DNA of 9,197 nucleotides from the NCBI GenBank assembly GCA_913040875.1, contig CAJWHX010000112.1:1-9197 (forward strand), given 5' to 3'. A model generated the notes under the pieces. The model was not told the origin of the DNA. It ran no database searches and saw only the letters and a list, made by a program, of their open reading frames with translations. Below are positions 1 through 6,449 of the stretch, piece after piece; position 1 is the stretch's first letter; each line of letters begins with the position of its first letter. The translations under genes and the position numbers were made by a program. Origin of the DNA: an uncultured Pseudomonadota bacterium (GTDB lineage Bacteria > Myxococcota > UBA796).

Positions 1-277
1 CTAAGATTGAAAAAACCAGTTCTGTCCAACATTCTCCACTGAGTTCATTCATGATCCAAGATATTGAGTCTGTGTTGTCTCCCTTAGCCCCCCCTTTGAG
101 CTGGGGAGTTTGGCCAAACAAGGACAACGCAACAGCGTCAAACACAGCCGTTTTTCCAATGCCGGTTGGACCATGGATCAAAAACAACTCAGAGGCTCCG
201 AATCGCTCGTCCAAGTTCAATACGTGGGTACCGATTAATGATTTAATGTTGTGAATGCGAATGGTATGTAGCTTCAT
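1..277 (-). CDS. sbcC: SbcC exonuclease subunit, N-terminal part (cut by window edge)
   Basis: This is the beginning of the large ATPase subunit of the SbcCD nuclease, a Rad50/SMC-like protein. With SbcD it opens hairpins and trims double-strand DNA ends in the cytoplasm. The reading frame is open from an ATG at 277 to the left edge (92 codons plus one base) and has no stop, because the gene continues outside. The start reads MKLHTIRIHNIKSL, typical of SbcC/Rad50 N-termini, where a first beta strand leads into the ATPase head. A Walker A motif GPTGIGKT lies at residues 36-43, followed by AVFDAVALSLFGQTP, the usual helix after the P-loop. WIMNELSGECWTELVFS matches the next conserved block of the family. 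The coiled coil, zinc hook and Walker B lie outside the window. It follows sbcD on the same strand, 91 nt after its stop. No strong Shine-Dalgarno is visible before the ATG. The identity is secure; only the length is unknown. Confidence 0.9.
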   Translation of the reverse strand, partial: MKLHTIRIHNIKSLIGTHVLNLDERFGASELFLIHGPTGIGKTAVFDAVALSLFGQTPQLKGGAKGDNTDSISWIMNELSGECWTELVFSIL

Positions 278-331
278 TGATGTATCTCGTCTGGAAAATC
301 AAATGGAGAATAAATATAAGTTGGTAAGTGA

Positions 332-361
332 ATCGGTCAGTGGATCGGTCAGTGGATCGGT
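332..361. repeat. 12-bp tandem repeat in the sbcD-sbcC gap
   Basis: The unit ATCGGTCAGTGG occurs at 332-343 and again at 344-355, followed by a half copy ATCGGT at 356-361. It lies in the 91-nt gap between the sbcD stop and the sbcC start. A 14-base string from it (GGTCAGTGGATCGG) also occurs at 5104-5117, inside the membrane-protein gene. No function is evident. Replication slippage would explain the tandem copies. Confidence 0.85.
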
Positions 362-368
362 GATCAAA

Positions 369-1631
369 TTAAAGCGCACTGTGTTTATTGACCAAAGCGG
401 AGAACAAACGTATCTGTTCTTCAGTCGCATCAATCCCTTCTTTAAAACGAACAAAATCCTTGAAGAGCTCTATGGGTCTAAGGAGGGCTTCTGGATTTCC
501 CATGTCGTACTCAACATCCTCTTCAATGGCTTGTTCTGTCAGTCGACCTTCGATTTTACCTTTCAGAGGGGGTGCCACCCCGTCTTGCACCATGCTTTGA
601 ACGATATCGTTGAATCGCTGAGTGACTCGGGCAGAGCTGGTGGTTTCGACCTCCATATACAAAAACGGAGGAAGCTCGGCATCATTCCATGTCAATTTTA
701 GTATGTACTCTTCCATCTTTGACTCAGGTCCTTGCCAGCGAATCATCTGACGCCATATGGGCGCCAACATCGCGACAGGAGGTGGACGTTCATCTGGGTC
801 CCCAGACAATGGAACTACCCATACTCCTCTCTCAGAACCATCTTCCGCTTCAGCAATGCTACACGGCATTGGAGAACCACAGTACCAAGCATTTGCTTCA
901 CCACGAACTTTGTACTTGCGATGAATGTGACCTAGAGCGATGTATACATACTGGTCTCCAAAGATTTCACCATCGAGACCCTTGTCAATAATCCGATGAA
1001 TCGACCTGGGCATCTCTCCCAGATTGTACTGCTCATCCATAGCGGTCAAGTGCCCCATCGCTATCAAAGGAACATTTCCATGTCGCTCGCGGGCCAAGTC
1101 CGCCATCTCACTGTATACAGATTTCAACGCTTTTCGAATCACTGCATGAGACTTTCCTACCTGATCCGATGTCCATCGAATACCCAAACGAAACTCACTG
1201 ATGTATGGAATTGCATTGACAACAGCACACACTTCACCATCGATCTCCAGTGGAATGATCCAGTCATTCCAAGAATCCGACCGATTCTCAACACCACCCA
1301 CAATGTGAATCCCCAATCGTCGAGTAACTGGACATAGCGCGTTCAACTGACCTGCAGAGTCATGATTACCAGCTGTGATCACGACATGTGAAAGCGTCTG
1401 TGTATCCACCAACTGTTCCAAAAAGTTAAAGAACATTGTACGAGCGCTGTTGGGGGGATTGGCAACATCAAACACATCCCCTGCAATAAGAAGTACATCT
1501 ACCTTTTGCTCACGCGTCACCTGAACGATCCAATCGAGCATTCTCTGTTGCTCTTCTTCTCTAGATACACGTCGTAAACTAAGCCCGAGATGCAAATCTC
1601 CAGTGTGTAAAATTTTCAGGGGTCGAGTCAT
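369..1631 (-). CDS. sbcD: SbcD, nuclease subunit of SbcCD (Mre11-like phosphoesterase)
   Basis: This is the metal-dependent nuclease subunit of SbcCD, which cleaves DNA hairpins and processes blocked or double-strand ends with SbcC. The calcineurin-like phosphoesterase motifs are all present (numbering from the GTG at 1637): HTGDLHLG with D14 and H16, AGDVFD with D54, AGNHD at 89-93, MGH at 194-196, and GHIH at 236-239. About 420 residues is the usual family length, and the C-terminal cap region is intact. I prefer the ATG at 1631 over the in-frame GTG at 1637. A GGAG lies five bases before the ATG and overlaps the GTG itself, and the product then starts MTRPLKILHTGD, as family members do. 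The stop is TAA. sbcC follows on the same strand after 91 nt, so the pair is probably one transcript. It lies about 190 nt downstream of the glycosyltransferase gene and may have its own promoter in that gap. Confidence 0.93.
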   Translation of the reverse strand: MTRPLKILHTGDLHLGLSLRRVSREEEQQRMLDWIVQVTREQKVDVLLIAGDVFDVANPPNSARTMFFNFLEQLVDTQTLSHVVITAGNHDSAGQLNALCPVTRRLGIHIVGGVENRSDSWNDWIIPLEIDGEVCAVVNAIPYISEFRLGIRWTSDQVGKSHAVIRKALKSVYSEMADLARERHGNVPLIAMGHLTAMDEQYNLGEMPRSIHRIIDKGLDGEIFGDQYVYIALGHIHRKYKVRGEANAWYCGSPMPCSIAEAEDGSERGVWVVPLSGDPDERPPPVAMLAPIWRQMIRWQGPESKMEEYILKLTWNDAELPPFLYMEVETTSSARVTQRFNDIVQSMVQDGVAPPLKGKIEGRLTEQAIEEDVEYDMGNPEALLRPIELFKDFVRFKEGIDATEEQIRLFSALVNKHSAL

Positions 1632-1821
1632 AAACACTCCAACAAACGATTGCTCTAAATCATTGGGAAGAACGGGAAAGGGTATGGAAGGGATGTATTA
1701 GTATTGCATAAAAGAAGGTTTATCCACAAAATCAGGTCGTACCTCGGACAAGTTTTGACCATTGACATCCATTTACTCTGTACACGATGACCGAATGACA
1801 AATCGGACATCTTTAAGTGGT
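1632..1821. other. Intergenic region upstream of sbcD
   Basis: This 190-bp gap separates the stop of the glycosyltransferase gene from the start of sbcD, both on the minus strand. It is long enough to hold an sbcD promoter. The best minus-strand candidate is TTGTGG (complement of 1724-1729), then 18 bases, then AATACT (complement of 1700-1705). Both boxes match the consensus only partly, so this is weak. Nearer sbcD, a stretch around 1667-1693 is strongly purine-rich on the plus strand. I see no hairpin followed by a T-run that would be a convincing terminator for the upstream gene. Confidence 0.4.
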
Positions 1822-3003
1822 TTATTCGGCTTTTCCATCTACGAACGATCTGCCTTTCCATTGCACTGAAACTTTGGTCGTCGATCTCAGTAAAATCCAA
1901 ATCACCAATACATTGGCCAGTGGATGACAGAATGCAAATCGACCATCTCGGCCATCTCGTAATTCTTGTCGATAGCGAAATGCAGTCTGAAGAAGCACAA
2001 TGGCCCACAACCACAACAATACACCTATAGAAGTCACTTCCCAGCTAAACAGAATCAATCCGACAGTACATGACACTGCCAATACAAATGGTAACAAAGC
2101 ACAGATAAATAGAAAAAGTGCCGCGCCAAAACCAGCAACTGGATTTCGACCTAAGCCTTCATACAAGTTCTTTGTGTATCCATTGATGATCTCGCTGAGC
2201 GAACGATATAGACGGACTCTAAACGCCCAAGCCGCCGGTCTCACTTGAACCGCCATACCTTTTCGTTTCACCATCTCCGCAAATCGGACATCTTCCAACA
2301 CCTGATCGCGAACAGACTTGTGTCCTTCTATTGTAAAGTATGCGGACCGTTGCATCGCTATGCATTGCCCATTGGCAAACGCATCAATCTGAGAGATATC
2401 GTTGACTCTATCCAGATCAACAGCACCTCGAATCAACCAGCCCACTGCTGGAATCAATACCTTTTCCCAAAACCCATCGACTATCCAAGTCCCAAATAGG
2501 CTCAGCATCGCTAAGTTGTTGTTCTTGGCTGTTTCTACGATGGCCTGTACCGCCTTGGGATGCAGACGGACATCGGCATCCACAAAAATCAACCAAGCCC
2601 CTTTGCTTTCTTTCGCTGCTCGAAAACAAGCCCATGGCTTTCCAGCCCACCCTACAGGTGGCTCAACCCCTTCCACTACACGCAATCGAGGATCTCCATC
2701 GGCAACTTCACGAGCGACATCACCTGTACCGTCATCGGAACGGTCATCTACCACGACGACTTCAAGTTCGGGCCAATCAGAATCCAGAGCGGCTTCTATA
2801 CAAGAACCGATATTGAGAGCCTCATTGCGCGCAGGTATACAGATACTCACCGAAGATGACACTCTCGATTCGCTCTGAGGCTCTGCAATCTCCCACTTGC
2901 GCCCCCACTTTGATACCGCAACAACCATCAACATCCAAATTAAGGATAACAAACCAAGATACCCATAGATTAATATCTGTCCAACCCAAGGTTCAGTCAG
3001 CAT
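1822..3003 (-). CDS. Membrane-bound GT2 glycosyltransferase (CrtQ/HpnB-like)
   Basis: This is a 393-residue family 2 glycosyltransferase anchored in the inner membrane, expected to transfer a sugar from a nucleotide-sugar to a lipid or isoprenoid acceptor. One N-terminal membrane helix (about 8-30) precedes a GT-A domain with IPARNE (56-61), VVVVDDRS (82-89), GWAGKPWA (118-125), the VDADVR DXD-type metal site (141-146), a probable catalytic LEDVRF (236-241) and RLYRS (264-268). Two or three hydrophobic helices follow (about 288-342, and 361-373), then VQWKGR near the C-terminus. GWxGKxWA plus a terminal W-K-G-R is typical of glycosyltransferases grouped with CrtQ (carotenoid) and HpnB (hopanoid-associated). 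The actual substrate is not inferable. I chose the ATG at 3003: GGAGG lies four bases before it and it overlaps the upstream gene by only 11 nt (ATGCTGACTGA). The ATG at 3054 would overlap by 62 nt. The overlap suggests translational coupling. Confidence 0.85.
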   Translation of the reverse strand: MLTEPWVGQILIYGYLGLLSLIWMLMVVAVSKWGRKWEIAEPQSESRVSSSVSICIPARNEALNIGSCIEAALDSDWPELEVVVVDDRSDDGTGDVAREVADGDPRLRVVEGVEPPVGWAGKPWACFRAAKESKGAWLIFVDADVRLHPKAVQAIVETAKNNNLAMLSLFGTWIVDGFWEKVLIPAVGWLIRGAVDLDRVNDISQIDAFANGQCIAMQRSAYFTIEGHKSVRDQVLEDVRFAEMVKRKGMAVQVRPAAWAFRVRLYRSLSEIINGYTKNLYEGLGRNPVAGFGAALFLFICALLPFVLAVSCTVGLILFSWEVTSIGVLLWLWAIVLLQTAFRYRQELRDGRDGRFAFCHPLANVLVIWILLRSTTKVSVQWKGRSFVDGKAE

Positions 3004-4198
3004 GAAACCTCCGAAGTCTACCTTTGTCCACGTAGACCAAGGTGGAATCTTCATCGCCCTCCTCTAGTTCAATTGCAACACTTCTCAGCATTTGATCGGG
3101 GTGCATCACCACCTTGAGTTTGGGCTTTACGGATCGACCTGCTGCGACTGCGACACCAAGACCAATGATTGTATCCTCGCCTATCGAACAGCCAATCAGC
3201 CCCAATGGAGCATTTTTTGCTATTCCATTGTACTGTACTTGAACCAACCCACCAAAATTCATATCCATCAGGTATCCGCCCCGTTTGACAGCCGCGTTTT
3301 GTCCCAACACCCCTAGTTGAACGACTCCTGCTACTGCAGACCCTTCAGATAAGACAGCATACTTTACCATTCCTTGTCTCTGTACCACCGAATACTCTGA
3401 GAGCACTGACCCCTCGACAACTGCAAGTTCTTCTACTTTTGCACCATCTCTAAGGACACAGCCCCGGACAACGGCATTGGCCCCAATCGTTACGTAATCT
3501 CCAAGCAAACACCCTTCCACGACGGCTGAAGGATGAATCTTACAGCCCTTGCCCTTCTGAACAAATCTGCGAATTAACTTACTGGGGTCTTTGCTGAGAG
3601 AGAGGACCATTGCCATGCCAAGTCGAAAGATCATCTTTACGACATTGTTTCCCACCAATTCACGCCAAAGATATGGTCCTAAGGACAACAGATTCCCCCA
3701 CAGGGTTTGAGACCAATGTCCCACAGGAATTACAATCGCATCAGAAAGAGGTAAACTGACAAAATCTGCCCCCATTCCTTCTTGCGGAGCGGGTATTTGA
3801 ATGGGATAGGTCTTCACATCAATCGGCAGAACTTCTGATCGATTTAATCTGTCCAAATCCAATCCAGCAGGTTCTGTGAGCCAAACCATCATCGGAGTAT
3901 CTTCGTCAAACCCAATCTCTCGTACAAAACCGCCTGCTGCACCCTCTGCCCGCCATTGCACGTCCTTATCTGAACCACTGACCATCTCTAAGAAGAGGGC
4001 GATTGCCTGATGAGACACATGTACATCTTCCCGAATCCACAGTTGAGCGACTCCGTCTGAAGACCAGTTCCCACCATTCAGTTTCACTGCCCAATCTTGA
4101 AGCTCTCCCAAAGTTTTACCAAGTATCGGAACCTCTGATACCTCTTTAACGATAGACTCATCTGGCAATGAATTTGGAAAACGATGTGCAATGAACAT
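2993..4198 (-). CDS. Left-handed beta-helix (hexapeptide repeat) protein, sugar-nucleotidyltransferase-like
   Basis: This is a 401-residue protein of unknown specific role. Residues about 220-360 form hexapeptide-type repeats such as IHPSAVVEGCLLGDYVTIGANAVV and AVVEGSVLSEYSVV, which fold into a left-handed beta-helix as in GlmU or ADP-glucose pyrophosphorylase C-termini. Residues 1-215 show no nucleotide-binding GxGxR signature of a nucleotidyltransferase, so I do not call it an enzyme of that class. A short hydrophobic stretch (about 187-202) precedes the helix domain and could contact the membrane. The ATG at 4198 is preferred: AGAGG lies seven bases before it, and the start falls 50 nt after the upstream stop. 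The alternative at 4294 would overlap that gene by 46 nt. The stop TGA overlaps the start of the GT2 gene, implying coupled expression and a shared pathway. Envelope polysaccharide or glycolipid assembly is inferred from context only. Confidence 0.75.
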   Translation of the reverse strand: MFIAHRFPNSLPDESIVKEVSEVPILGKTLGELQDWAVKLNGGNWSSDGVAQLWIREDVHVSHQAIALFLEMVSGSDKDVQWRAEGAAGGFVREIGFDEDTPMMVWLTEPAGLDLDRLNRSEVLPIDVKTYPIQIPAPQEGMGADFVSLPLSDAIVIPVGHWSQTLWGNLLSLGPYLWRELVGNNVVKMIFRLGMAMVLSLSKDPSKLIRRFVQKGKGCKIHPSAVVEGCLLGDYVTIGANAVVRGCVLRDGAKVEELAVVEGSVLSEYSVVQRQGMVKYAVLSEGSAVAGVVQLGVLGQNAAVKRGGYLMDMNFGGLVQVQYNGIAKNAPLGLIGCSIGEDTIIGLGVAVAAGRSVKPKLKVVMHPDQMLRSVAIELEEGDEDSTLVYVDKGRLRRFHAD

Positions 4199-4248
4199 AC
4201 TCAATCCTCTGCTTTGATGACTTCGGAAAGCCCAAACCCCAACTTGCT

Positions 4249-5532
4249 TTACCAAAGTCGAACGATGTACAATGAATCCCAAACGCTTGAACACACCGCG
4301 GAATGATCAGGTGTCTGTTCCACAGTCAACAATACGGGAAAAGCATCTCGAAGTCGATGAACCCCTTTATGGTATTCATCTGGCATCACAGACGCATCTG
4401 CATCCACTATCCAATAACGGATTCCGCGACGTTTGGCGATTTCGTGAACACGCGATCGGAACAGACCATCTTCCACAGATTCATTCTCACGAATCGTTCG
4501 AAGTACACTCAACGAATTCTCGTTGGCTGGGAAATTCAACGTGGTTGCTAGAGGCTTCTCATGCCATATCTGACTTGCCATGTATGGACGCCCACCAGTC
4601 AAAGGATACAATCCAACGATGCCTTCAGGAGTGTCTTTGATTCGACGGACTTGCAGAACGAATGAAAGATCTGTGCAGATTGGAAGTGTACGAACGGGAG
4701 AAACGAATAGAGTCTCCGCAATCGCCACTGCACAAAACACGTAACACCTTGATTTCCAACGATGTACCGCTAGACCGGTGAGACACACTATCGGAATCCA
4801 AGACAGTCGGTACAACAACGTGAGGTGATCAAAGAAGGGCAACGACTCTAGAAGTATATAGGGCAATGGAATCCCCAATCCGGAGATTAAAAGTGGTTCA
4901 GCATTCACAACCAGTACCGGCCCCAATGAAAGTATACACCCCAACAAAGCAGCCCAAATACTCCAGTGTCTCAATGCGAATCTAGTGCACCACAGACAGG
5001 TTCCCAAAATCACCCAGCCAATGTACGACGAGTGCACAAACTGTTCACCAAAACGAGATACTTCAGAAAAGTCTGGAGACATATAGGACCATGGAACAAA
5101 GTAGGTCAGTGGATCGGCGGCGCCGATCGTCCTCCGTACACTGTCCATCTCCGCGCTCCCTTTGATGCGAAGAAGGTTTCCAGTGCCGCTAGACAATGTG
5201 AGGACCCAGTATGTAAACACTGACCAAATGGACAAAACCATCGCACCAATACAGAAGGAACGCTTACTTAACGCGACTCGTTGATGCATCCATTGGACAG
5301 TCGCTATCAGAATAAAACCAGCGACACCATACCAAGATGTCCCAATGACAGGAAGAATCATCAGCCAGGCCAAACTGTATCCTGCCAAAACTTGATTCCA
5401 CCCTAGTAATCCGAGAAGAACCCACCCCAAAGACAAGACTTCCGTCGATCCGTTGTGAATACCTGTACGAATCACCGTTGAGACTTGAATTAGAAATGCG
5501 GATACCAAAGCTGTATCATATCGAATCCACAT
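4249..5532 (-). CDS. Multi-pass membrane protein, C-terminal part of a split GT-C/YfhO-like protein
   Basis: This open frame of 427 codons has about eight to nine hydrophobic segments (roughly 6-20, 32-62, 66-80, 94-113, 168-183, 192-210, 218-231, 243-256, 262-279), then a hydrophilic tail of about 150 residues. The arrangement, with IHNGSTEVLSLGW early, VHSSYIGWVILG midway and LTLLYRLSWIP late, resembles large membrane proteins related to GT-C glycosyltransferases or YfhO. These use polyprenyl-phosphate sugars and act at the outer face of the membrane; the role here is inferred. It lies in exactly the same frame as the ORF ending at 5539, separated by TGA plus two codons. The N-terminal half expected for this family is found in that preceding ORF. 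The ATG at 5532 has only a weak AGAG upstream, so expression may depend on reinitiation or stop-codon readthrough. The gene may be a nonsense-disrupted remnant. Confidence 0.65.
   Translation of the reverse strand: MWIRYDTALVSAFLIQVSTVIRTGIHNGSTEVLSLGWVLLGLLGWNQVLAGYSLAWLMILPVIGTSWYGVAGFILIATVQWMHQRVALSKRSFCIGAMVLSIWSVFTYWVLTLSSGTGNLLRIKGSAEMDSVRRTIGAADPLTYFVPWSYMSPDFSEVSRFGEQFVHSSYIGWVILGTCLWCTRFALRHWSIWAALLGCILSLGPVLVVNAEPLLISGLGIPLPYILLESLPFFDHLTLLYRLSWIPIVCLTGLAVHRWKSRCYVFCAVAIAETLFVSPVRTLPICTDLSFVLQVRRIKDTPEGIVGLYPLTGGRPYMASQIWHEKPLATTLNFPANENSLSVLRTIRENESVEDGLFRSRVHEIAKRRGIRYWIVDADASVMPDEYHKGVHRLRDAFPVLLTVEQTPDHSAVCSSVWDSLYIVRLW
5112..5128. repeat. Perfect GC-rich inverted repeat inside the membrane-protein gene
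   Basis: GATCGGC at 5112-5118 and GCCGATC at 5122-5128 form a perfect 7-bp stem with a 3-base loop (GGC). It lies in the coding sequence for RRTIGAADPL of the membrane protein. There is no T-run beside it, so it is not a standard terminator. It directly overlaps the third copy of the 14-mer seen in the sbcD-sbcC gap. Confidence 0.7.
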
Positions 5533-5538
5533 CGACTT

Positions 5539-5910
5539 TCACTCTTTATACCAAGCCTGATGCAACAGATACATACAAACCCCTGTCCATACAACCTGCA
5601 AGTACACGGTCATATTGAACGCCTGTATCGGCTCTAGAACCATAGAAAGTGGCAACATCCAAACTAACCCAGTCCAATCTGCTGGAACCAAGCAACCACC
5701 ATTGGGAGCGTTGATCAACGAGGTGCACAATGGATCCGAACCACTCAAAATCGCATCCGAAACGTGCCACAGGCTCCAAAACCCGTTGGACATGTCCGAT
5801 ACCGGCGCACCCATCACACTGTTGCCACCAAAAACAACTGGATAAAAGAACAACAACGGCACTGCCAACATCCAAAAAGTCGAAAAGCGATTGGGCAAAT
5901 GAATGTACAT
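5539..5910 (-). CDS. N-terminal part of the split GT-C/YfhO-like membrane protein
   Basis: This 123-codon frame encodes a first membrane helix (FWMLAVPLLFFYPVVFG, about 12-28), a long extracytoplasmic-type loop with two cysteines (C62, C73) and acidic residues (SDMSNGFW, LVPADWTG), and two further hydrophobic segments near 79-90 and 98-115. A helix, then a long loop with Asp residues, then further helices, is how GT-C-like membrane glycosyltransferases begin. The frame ends at a TGA after HQAWYKE and continues two codons later in the same frame with MWIRYDTALVSAF, so a full protein of about 553 residues results if the TGA is read through. The start ATG at 5910 has no recognisable Shine-Dalgarno. 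It is 47 bp from the divergent small gene. Either it is half of a broken gene or the TGA is a sequencing error. A separately functional small protein is less likely. Confidence 0.6.
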   Translation of the reverse strand: MYIHLPNRFSTFWMLAVPLLFFYPVVFGGNSVMGAPVSDMSNGFWSLWHVSDAILSGSDPLCTSLINAPNGGCLVPADWTGLVWMLPLSMVLEPIQAFNMTVYLQVVWTGVCMYLLHQAWYKE

Positions 5911-5945
5911 TGGCTACAAAGATAAAGAGTGAAACAAGCAAATTT

Positions 5946-5951
5946 GAGGAG
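5946..5951 (+). promoter_or_regulatory. Ribosome-binding site of the small exported protein
   Basis: GAGGAG lies six bases before the ATG at 5958. A TGA stop at 5955-5957 is in frame directly before this ATG, so no longer start is possible in this frame. The same GAGGAG with the same spacing precedes gap (8152-8157), which supports this as the preferred site in the genome. Confidence 0.75.
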
Positions 5952-5957
5952 TACTGA

Positions 5958-6422
5958 ATGAATCCTATTATCCTGTTGGCGAGTTTAAGCCTTGCTGAAG
6001 CCAAAAAATCTAAGTCTACAGACGCGACTACCGAAACGACTACCGAAACGACTGCCCCTAAAAAGAAGGCTAAGGCGCAAAACGTTCCTGATGACAAAGT
6101 GAGTCAGGCCTACGCAGCCAAATTATTGGACACCGTTGGTACTGGGTTTTCTCCAAATTCTGAAGGACTCACCTATACAAAACTCACCTTTGCTGCAGAC
6201 AACACATGGCATGCAGAGGGTTTGGTCGCGATTATGGATGAAGATATGGACTGTGTAGAAACTGGAACGTGGATGATGGACGCAGCCAAATCAGAGACCG
6301 CCACCAACATGACCTGGACCATGACCAGTACAGACTGTCCGTCACGTGTCGCCCCTATGGAGATGCGCCTCGAATTGGTGTTGACCGGTACCGCTGCTGG
6401 AGTGCATGCCAACTTCCGTTGA
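5958..6422 (+). CDS. Small probable exported protein with Thr/Glu/Lys-rich linker
   Basis: This 154-residue protein belongs to no family I recognise. It begins with a short hydrophobic stretch (IILLASLSLAEA, residues 4-15), which resembles a signal peptide with cleavage after AEA. It lacks the usual basic residues at the very N-terminus. Residues 16-40 are a low-complexity linker rich in Lys, Thr and Glu, partly coded by a tandem 12-bp repeat. Residues 45-154 look folded, with alternating strands and many aromatic and Thr residues (TYTKLTFAADNTWHAEGL, ETGTWMMDAA, NMTWTMTSTDC). This pattern suggests a small beta-rich domain. The only two cysteines, C99 and C127, could form a disulfide, consistent with export. 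The strong GAGGAG site supports that it is expressed. It is divergent from the membrane-protein gene and convergent with the flavoprotein gene, so it is probably transcribed alone. The function is unknown. Confidence 0.75.
   Translation: MNPIILLASLSLAEAKKSKSTDATTETTTETTAPKKKAKAQNVPDDKVSQAYAAKLLDTVGTGFSPNSEGLTYTKLTFAADNTWHAEGLVAIMDEDMDCVETGTWMMDAAKSETATNMTWTMTSTDCPSRVAPMEMRLELVLTGTAAGVHANFR
6025..6053 (+). repeat. In-frame 12-bp tandem repeat in the linker of the small exported protein
   Basis: The unit CGACTACCGAAA occurs at 6025-6036 and 6037-6048, followed by CGACT at 6049-6053. Because 12 is a multiple of three, the repeat keeps the frame and encodes the Thr-Thr-Glu-Thr pattern of the linker. 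Copy number could vary between strains without breaking the gene. Confidence 0.85.
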
Positions 6423-6449
6423 CGCCATCTTCCGTTACCGAATATTGAA
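6423..6449. other. Short convergent intergenic region without an obvious terminator
   Basis: Only 27 bp separate the stop codons of the small exported protein and the convergent flavoprotein gene. No stable hairpin with a T-run is visible on either strand here, so transcription from each side may run into the other gene or end by another mechanism. Confidence 0.5.

Noticed and set aside
51..254. Apparent frameshift in sbcC at the poly-G tract near 88-94
   Set aside because: Counting seven C/G bases keeps the frame open, and the protein continues through a conserved SbcC block, so the gene is intact here.
255..701. Plus-strand ORF of 148 codons with SVSGSVSGSV
   Set aside because: It lies mostly opposite sbcD, and its repeat is only the translation of the intergenic 12-bp tandem repeat.
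1655..2014. Minus-strand ORF of 119 codons
   Set aside because: It overlaps the conserved C-terminus of GT2 in another frame and has no domain-like sequence.
4199..4294. N-terminal extension of the beta-helix protein to an ATG at 4294
   Set aside because: It would overlap the upstream gene by 46 nt, whereas the ATG at 4198 has an AGAGG at good spacing.
5539..5541. TGA read as selenocysteine or as reassigned Trp
   Set aside because: No SECIS-like hairpin is evident just after it, and TGA is the normal stop of three other genes in the window.
5880..5940. Promoter for the small exported protein (TTGGGC, then TACAAA)
   Set aside because: The match is weak and partly inside the neighbouring ORF, so it is not strong enough to list.
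5546..6097. Minus-strand ORF of 183 codons rich in Val/Ser
   Set aside because: It overlaps both the split membrane protein and the antisense of the small exported gene. The Val/Ser run is the antisense of the Thr/Glu repeat.
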